Assembly (NCBI GenBank): GCA_038252255.1
Contig: JBBSAM010000011.1
Coordinates: forward strand, 66,508-130,507
Length of the DNA stretch: 64,000 bases
Reading direction: 5' to 3'
DNA from: Chersky-806 sp038252255
GTDB taxonomy: Bacteria > Actinomycetota > Acidimicrobiia > IMCC26256 > JAENVU01
Of this stretch, positions 59,703 to 64,000 are shown in pieces (position 1 is the first letter of the stretch; each line of letters starts with the position of its first letter). The notes below the pieces were generated by a model. The model searched no databases. It was given only the letters and a program-made list of their open reading frames with translations, and was not told the DNA's origin. The translations under genes and the position numbers were made by a program.

Positions 59703-60721
59703 CGGGCCGGGGATGCCTCCGCCGGGCCTGCGAGCGCTCGCTGACCGGGCTGGTGCTGCTCGTGCTCGTGTCGGCGGCCCTGGCCGCGTGCAAGGTCCTC
59801 CCGCCGCCGACGCGGACGGCGCCGATCCGGGCCGCGTTCTACTACCCGTGGTTCCCGCAGGCGTGGAGCCAGCAGGGACGGACCCCCTTCACCAATTACA
59901 CGCCGAGCCGCGGCTCCTACAGCACCGATGTGGGCACCGTGCACGCGCAGATCGCCGACATGCAATTCGGCCGGATCGGGGTCGGCATCGCTTCATGGTT
60001 CGGCCGTGGGACCGCGACCGACGCGCATTGGCCCGCGCTCATGGCTGCCGCCGAGGGAACGGGTTTTGCCTGGGCGCCGTACTACGAGCCCGAGGGGATG
60101 GCGAACCCCACGCCGCAGAAGATCGCCGACGACCTCCACTACCTGTGGTCGACCTATCGCGCCTCGAATTCGGGGTTGCTCTATCTGCGCGGCAAGGGGA
60201 TGGTGGTCTTCGTCTACAACGCCGACGACACGACCACCAAGAAAGGTTGTGACACGGTCAAGCGGTGGGTCCGCGCCCGCCGGCTGCTCAGCAAGCAGCA
60301 CCGCGAAAGCGTGTACGTCGATCTCAAGGTCTTCCCGGGTTACCGGTCCTGTGGCCGGAACGCCTCGATCGATGGTTGGCACCAGTACGGACCTGCCACC
60401 GCGAACCAGAGCTTCACCTCCGGCGCCGGGGACGGTGCGTACACGATCTCGCCGGGCTACTGGAAGTCCGGCGCCGCGTACGCCACGCCGCCGTTCTTGG
60501 CGCGTGACCGCACCCGATGGCGGAGCAGCATCGCGAGCATGCGCGCGTCGGGTGCCGAGTGGCAGCTGATCACGACGTACAACGAATGGGGCGAAGGTAC
60601 CGCGATCGAGAGCGCTTCCTCCTGTCGCGCACCGGTCCCCGCCGGGGCCTACTGCGACTGGAGCGGCGGAGGGAGCGCTTCCGACTTCTTGACCGATCTG
60701 CACAACTCGCCACTGCCATGA
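59699..60721 (+). CDS. GH99-like glycoside hydrolase, lipoprotein
   Basis: 340 aa if read from the TTG that overlaps the previous stop (TTGA). The signal sequence ends in a lipobox LAAC (Cys31) after VLLVLVSAALA, so it should be lipid-anchored. IRAAFYYPWFPQAWSQQG, IGVGIASWFGRGTATDAHW, APYYEPEGM and LITTYNEWGEGTAIES follow the GH99-like pattern, with the Trp-Gly-Glu motif corresponding to WNEx. It is a second GH99-type enzyme with different anchoring. It closes the seven-gene coupled operon. Confidence 0.78.
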   Translation: MTGRGCLRRACERSLTGLVLLVLVSAALAACKVLPPPTRTAPIRAAFYYPWFPQAWSQQGRTPFTNYTPSRGSYSTDVGTVHAQIADMQFGRIGVGIASWFGRGTATDAHWPALMAAAEGTGFAWAPYYEPEGMANPTPQKIADDLHYLWSTYRASNSGLLYLRGKGMVVFVYNADDTTTKKGCDTVKRWVRARRLLSKQHRESVYVDLKVFPGYRSCGRNASIDGWHQYGPATANQSFTSGAGDGAYTISPGYWKSGAAYATPPFLARDRTRWRSSIASMRASGAEWQLITTYNEWGEGTAIESASSCRAPVPAGAYCDWSGGGSASDFLTDLHNSPLP

Positions 60722-60780
60722 GCAGCGGCCACGTTCCGCGTCGCGCTCGTCGAACGTGTCGTCGCGGCGCTGCGAAATCA

Positions 60781-60809
60781 TCGACATGTGAGCGGCGCGG
60801 CCGTAGACT
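60781..60809 (+). promoter_or_regulatory. Promoter TCGACA - N17 - TAGACT
   Basis: TCGACA (60781-60786) and TAGACT (60804-60809) have a 17-nt spacer and lie 52 nt before the ATG at 60861. It separates the phosphatase gene from the preceding seven-gene operon. Confidence 0.55.
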
Positions 60810-60860
60810 CGAGGCACCGGAGCAACGCCAGTGGAGGTTCCAGGGACGGGCAGGTGCGGC

Positions 60861-63224
60861 ATGATGCTGACGCGGTGGTCTGGTCGAGTACGGCAAGCGA
60901 CGACGCGGTCGCGTCGTGAACGTCGTGTGCGACGCGTGACGCGTCGGCGCCGTTCGACGAGCATGCTCGCCGCGCTCCTCGTGGTGTTGGGCGGATGGGC
61001 ACCCACGATCGCCGATGCGGCGTCATTCGACTCGCACCTCCTGCGAGCGCCGTATCTCACGGACCTCGTCGGGCTCCATGTCCTCGTGAACTGGGCCACC
61101 GACCGATCCGCGACCACGGGCACGTTGCAATGGGGTCCGGTGAACGGCGGAACATGCACGCTCGCGAACACCCAGGCCGCGACGCGGACATCGTTGACGG
61201 TCGGTTCGCTCAGCGAATACCAGTGGAAGGCCTCGCTGACCCTGCCGTCGACCGGCACCTACTGCTACCGGCCGTACCTGGCGGGGACAGACCTGCTCGC
61301 GACCAGGCCGGCGCCGCGGTTCGTGACCCAGGCCGCGCCGGGATCGACGGCACCGTTCTCGTTCGGTGTCATGGGCGACTGGGGCCAGGTCGACTCCAAC
61401 GGCAACAATCCCGATCAGGCGAACGTGATGAGCCAGATCGCGGCGAGCGGGGTGCGCTTCATGCTGACGACGGGGGACAACGGCTACCCGTCGGGCAGCC
61501 AGACGAACTACGGCGACCTCGTCCAGCGCGGCGCGGACACCAGCGCGATCTTCGGCCCCTCCTTCTGGGCCGTACCCGGAAGCACGGTGCCGATCTTCCC
61601 GAGCGCGGGTAACCACGGGTTGAGCGGCACCGCCCACGCCGACCTGACCAACTGGCCGCAGGACGTCGCCGTGGCGAGCTCGGGTGGGCGCTACCAGAAC
61701 GACGTGTACTGCTGCGTCAACGGCAGCTCGTCCACGAACTACGCGAGCGCCTGGTACGCCTTCGATGCCGGACCGGCGCGGATCTACGTCCTCGAGTCGG
61801 CATGGGGCGACACCAACGGCGGCAACGCGAGTCCCTACGCGAACGATGCCGCAGCGCACTTCGCGCCCGGCACTCCCGAATACCAATGGCTCCTGGCAGA
61901 TCTGCAAGCTCACCCTTCGGGGCTGAAGTTCGCGGTCTCGCACTACCCGCTGTACTCCGACAGCAAGAGTCAGCCCTCGGACACGTACCTGCAAGGGCCG
62001 GCGAACCTCGAAGGTCTGCTCACGCAGTACGGCGTGGACATGGTGTTCAACGGGCATGCCCACATCTACGAGCGCAACGTCCCGAGCGGTCCCGGCGCGC
62101 CGGTGACGTACGTGACCGGTGGTGGTGGAGGGACGGTCGCGCCAATCGACCAGTGCCACTCGTACGACGCGTATGGGATCGGGTGGTCGAACAGCAAGAG
62201 CAAGGGCTACAAGTGCGGTAGCGCGCCGGTGCCGAGCGCGCGAAGCCAGGTCTTCCACTTCCTGAAGGTGACGGTCACGGGGAGCAGCGTCACGGTCACG
62301 CCCACCGACTCGCTCGGGCACACGTTCGACGTTCAGACGTACAGCTTCGGGAGCAGCTCGCAGCCCGATCGGACCGCGCCGACCGTACCGGCGGGTCTCA
62401 CCGCGACGCCGGTGAACGGGTCGACCGTCAACCTGGGCTGGACCGCGTCGAGTGACGCCGGGGGCGTGGCCGCGTACGACATCCGGCGCAACGGTGCGTC
62501 GCTCGCGACGGTAGGTGGCAGCGCGACCAGCTTCACCGACACGACCGCGGCGCCGTCGACCACCTACACCTACGCGGTCCGCGCTCGGGACAACGCCGGG
62601 AACGCGTCCGCGTACAGTCCGAACGTCACCACCACCACACCGGGAGCGACGCCACCGGTGTTCAGCGACGGCTTCGAGTCGGGGAGCCTCTCCGCCTGGA
62701 CGTCCAGCGCCGGGCTCACGGTGTCGGGGGCGTTGACCCACACCGGGAGCTTCGCGGCCCGTGCCACGACATCGAACGGCAACACCTACGCCAAGAAGAC
62801 ACTCCCGTCGACGTACAGCGATGCCTATTCGCGCGTGTTCGTCAACCTGCAGAGCACGTCCAGCCAGGTGAACCTGCTCCGCCATCGCAGCGGGTCGGAC
62901 GCGTCGCTCGCCTACGTGTTCGTCAGCTCGGCCGGAGTGCTCAGCGTGCGCAACGACGTGGCGGGAGTCACGACGGCCAGCTCGACGATCATCCAACCAG
63001 GCAGCGGCTGGCACTCGATCGAGCTGCACACGCTGGTCAACGGGACCGCGAGCGTCATCGAGGTCTGGCTTGACGGGGTCCGCGTCGACGCGCTGTCCTC
63101 GACCAGCACGAACCTGGGGACGGGCCCGGTGGGTCGGCTCCAGATCGGAGAGGTGCAGAGCGGCCGCACGTACACCGTCACCTTCGACGACGCGGCCTTC
63201 GGAACCCGGCGGATCGGATCGTGA
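60861..63224 (+). CDS. Secreted purple-acid-phosphatase-like metallophosphoesterase with Fn3 and C-terminal beta domain
   Basis: 787 aa. The signal peptide is long (Arg-rich n-region, then STSMLAALLVVLGGW, cut near ADAA). An N-terminal Fn3-like domain precedes the metallophosphatase core. GVMGDWG (169-175), TGDNGYP (about 202), SAGNHG (about 246), VSHYP (about 359) and NGHAHIYERN (397-406) are the five ligand blocks of purple acid phosphatases. A fibronectin-III domain (about 505-595) and a LamG-like C-domain follow. It probably cleaves phosphate esters outside the cell. Start: the doublet ATG at 60861/60864; the upstream GTG at 60831 is less likely. Confidence 0.82.
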   Translation: MMLTRWSGRVRQATTRSRRERRVRRVTRRRRSTSMLAALLVVLGGWAPTIADAASFDSHLLRAPYLTDLVGLHVLVNWATDRSATTGTLQWGPVNGGTCTLANTQAATRTSLTVGSLSEYQWKASLTLPSTGTYCYRPYLAGTDLLATRPAPRFVTQAAPGSTAPFSFGVMGDWGQVDSNGNNPDQANVMSQIAASGVRFMLTTGDNGYPSGSQTNYGDLVQRGADTSAIFGPSFWAVPGSTVPIFPSAGNHGLSGTAHADLTNWPQDVAVASSGGRYQNDVYCCVNGSSSTNYASAWYAFDAGPARIYVLESAWGDTNGGNASPYANDAAAHFAPGTPEYQWLLADLQAHPSGLKFAVSHYPLYSDSKSQPSDTYLQGPANLEGLLTQYGVDMVFNGHAHIYERNVPSGPGAPVTYVTGGGGGTVAPIDQCHSYDAYGIGWSNSKSKGYKCGSAPVPSARSQVFHFLKVTVTGSSVTVTPTDSLGHTFDVQTYSFGSSSQPDRTAPTVPAGLTATPVNGSTVNLGWTASSDAGGVAAYDIRRNGASLATVGGSATSFTDTTAAPSTTYTYAVRARDNAGNASAYSPNVTTTTPGATPPVFSDGFESGSLSAWTSSAGLTVSGALTHTGSFAARATTSNGNTYAKKTLPSTYSDAYSRVFVNLQSTSSQVNLLRHRSGSDASLAYVFVSSAGVLSVRNDVAGVTTASSTIIQPGSGWHSIELHTLVNGTASVIEVWLDGVRVDALSSTSTNLGTGPVGRLQIGEVQSGRTYTVTFDDAAFGTRRIGS

Positions 63225-63225
63225 G

Positions 63226-64000
63226 ATGAAGCGAACAGCAATCGTTGCACTGGTGTTGGCGCTCGCCCTGGGGGGTGCTGCGATCGACTCCGGTCCGGTG
63301 CTCGCCGCGACCAAGCGGTTCGACGCGTCGGGAAGCGTCCATTGCACCATCGCCGGCAAGGCACGGTTGACGCCAGGTGTCACGAATTCGGCTCACGCCA
63401 CCGTGTGGAGCCTCGTGGCCAAGTTGAGCTGCTTGGGTTCGACGGGCTCCGGATCGGTGACCGTTCGCGGTGGCCGGATCCGGGCCACGAGTCTGTCCAG
63501 CAAGCGCACGTGCGCGGCGACGCCGCTTCCCGCGGTGGCCGCCGCCATCAGCTGGAAGGCGGCCGGCGGCAAGGTGAACCAGACTCACATCGTCTGGCCC
63601 TCGGCCACGACCAGCATCGCGAGCTCGCGCATCACGGCCAACTTCTCCGCCGGCGGCGCGAAGGTGACCGGTTCCTATGCCAGTGCTGCAGCGGCCGCAC
63701 ACATCGTGAGCGACGCGGTGTCGTTCGTGCCGTGCTTCTCGCCCAAGGGCCTCAAGCGCTACGGCATTGCCGGTGCTTCGGGGCCGTCCACGCTCGACCT
63801 CTCGGGCGGCAGCACCCCGCCGGCTTCGGGGGTGTGTAACAACGGGCAGGTGGCTCCTGCGCAGTATCAGAAGGTTGTGGTGTTCTCGTTCGAGAACCGG
63901 ACGTGGTCGGCTGTGGGTGGGGTGGGGTTCGGTTCGATGCCGTATCTGCATGGGCTTGCGGCGTCGTGTTCGTATTTCTCGTCGTGGACGGAGACGAACA
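63226..64000 (+). CDS. Secreted phosphoesterase, N-terminal part (runs off the window)
   Basis: Open from the ATG at 63226, 1 nt after the preceding stop, to the window end (258 codons). Signal peptide (about 1-28, ending VLAA). Residues about 29-202 form an unknown Cys-containing domain. From residue 203 the text changes to KVVVFSFENRTWSAVGGVGFGSMPYLHGLAASCSYFSSWTETN, like the start of actinobacterial phosphoesterases (ENxxW, PYLxxLA, TETN). Codon use changes sharply at 63832: afterwards C ends only Asn and Phe codons. The downstream part is outside the window, so completeness is unknown. Confidence 0.65.
   Translation, partial: MKRTAIVALVLALALGGAAIDSGPVLAATKRFDASGSVHCTIAGKARLTPGVTNSAHATVWSLVAKLSCLGSTGSGSVTVRGGRIRATSLSSKRTCAATPLPAVAAAISWKAAGGKVNQTHIVWPSATTSIASSRITANFSAGGAKVTGSYASAAAAAHIVSDAVSFVPCFSPKGLKRYGIAGASGPSTLDLSGGSTPPASGVCNNGQVAPAQYQKVVVFSFENRTWSAVGGVGFGSMPYLHGLAASCSYFSSWTETN

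Overview
The window is high-GC bacterial DNA with short intergenic gaps, many GTG/TTG starts and many 4-base stop/start overlaps. An F-type ATP synthase operon (order atpZ-I-B-E-F-H-A-G-D-C) preceded by glyA and a wecA-like gene points to an actinobacterium (Actinomycetota). The WPFGGAP-type repeats in the exoprotein at 7.4-10 kb make class Acidimicrobiia my best guess, by inference only. No rRNA, tRNA, transposase, integrase or CRISPR array was seen.

Layout. About 0.1-35.9 kb is a large surface-polysaccharide locus. It holds many glycosyltransferases (GT4-like, GT2, GT9, GT39-like), three SAM methyltransferases, a Wzm/Wzt ABC exporter, a Wzx-like flippase, a Wzz/BY-kinase fusion, an O-antigen ligase/polymerase-like protein and an initiating sugar-phosphate transferase. 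It also holds three NAD/FAD amine-oxidase/UGM-like proteins, a NodB deacetylase, and a four-gene nucleotide-sugar set (2-epimerase, aminotransferase, Gfo/Idh dehydrogenase, hexapeptide acyltransferase) that matches WbpI/E/B/D for a diacetamido-uronic acid. At 35.9-46.1 kb lie glyA, wecA and the ATP synthase operon. At 46.1-51.5 kb lie a secreted TIM-barrel-like protein, glpX, an LLM oxidoreductase/TetR/SDR group and a small hypothetical gene.

At 51.7-60.7 kb seven genes run on one strand, and every junction is a 4-base stop/start overlap. In order: a GT2 glycosyltransferase fused to an HPr-kinase-like P-loop domain, a GtrA-like flippase, a GT39-like membrane glycosyltransferase, a membrane-anchored phospholipase-C-type phosphoesterase, an unknown anchored exoprotein, an anchored GH99-like protein and a GH99-like lipoprotein. 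The set reads as a coupled system for making lipid-linked sugar inside the cell, flipping it, transferring it outside, and trimming or remodelling the product. This is the best candidate for an undescribed system here. A purple-acid-phosphatase-like exoenzyme and the start of another secreted phosphoesterase, with an abrupt codon-usage change at its domain boundary, close the window.

Regulatory reading. Many polysaccharide genes begin 5-12 nt after a TANNNT -10 box, several with exactly 6 nt, which is the leaderless-mRNA pattern. The ATP synthase operon, the seven-gene operon and the phosphatase gene instead have -35/-10 pairs with 17-nt spacers and 5' leaders.
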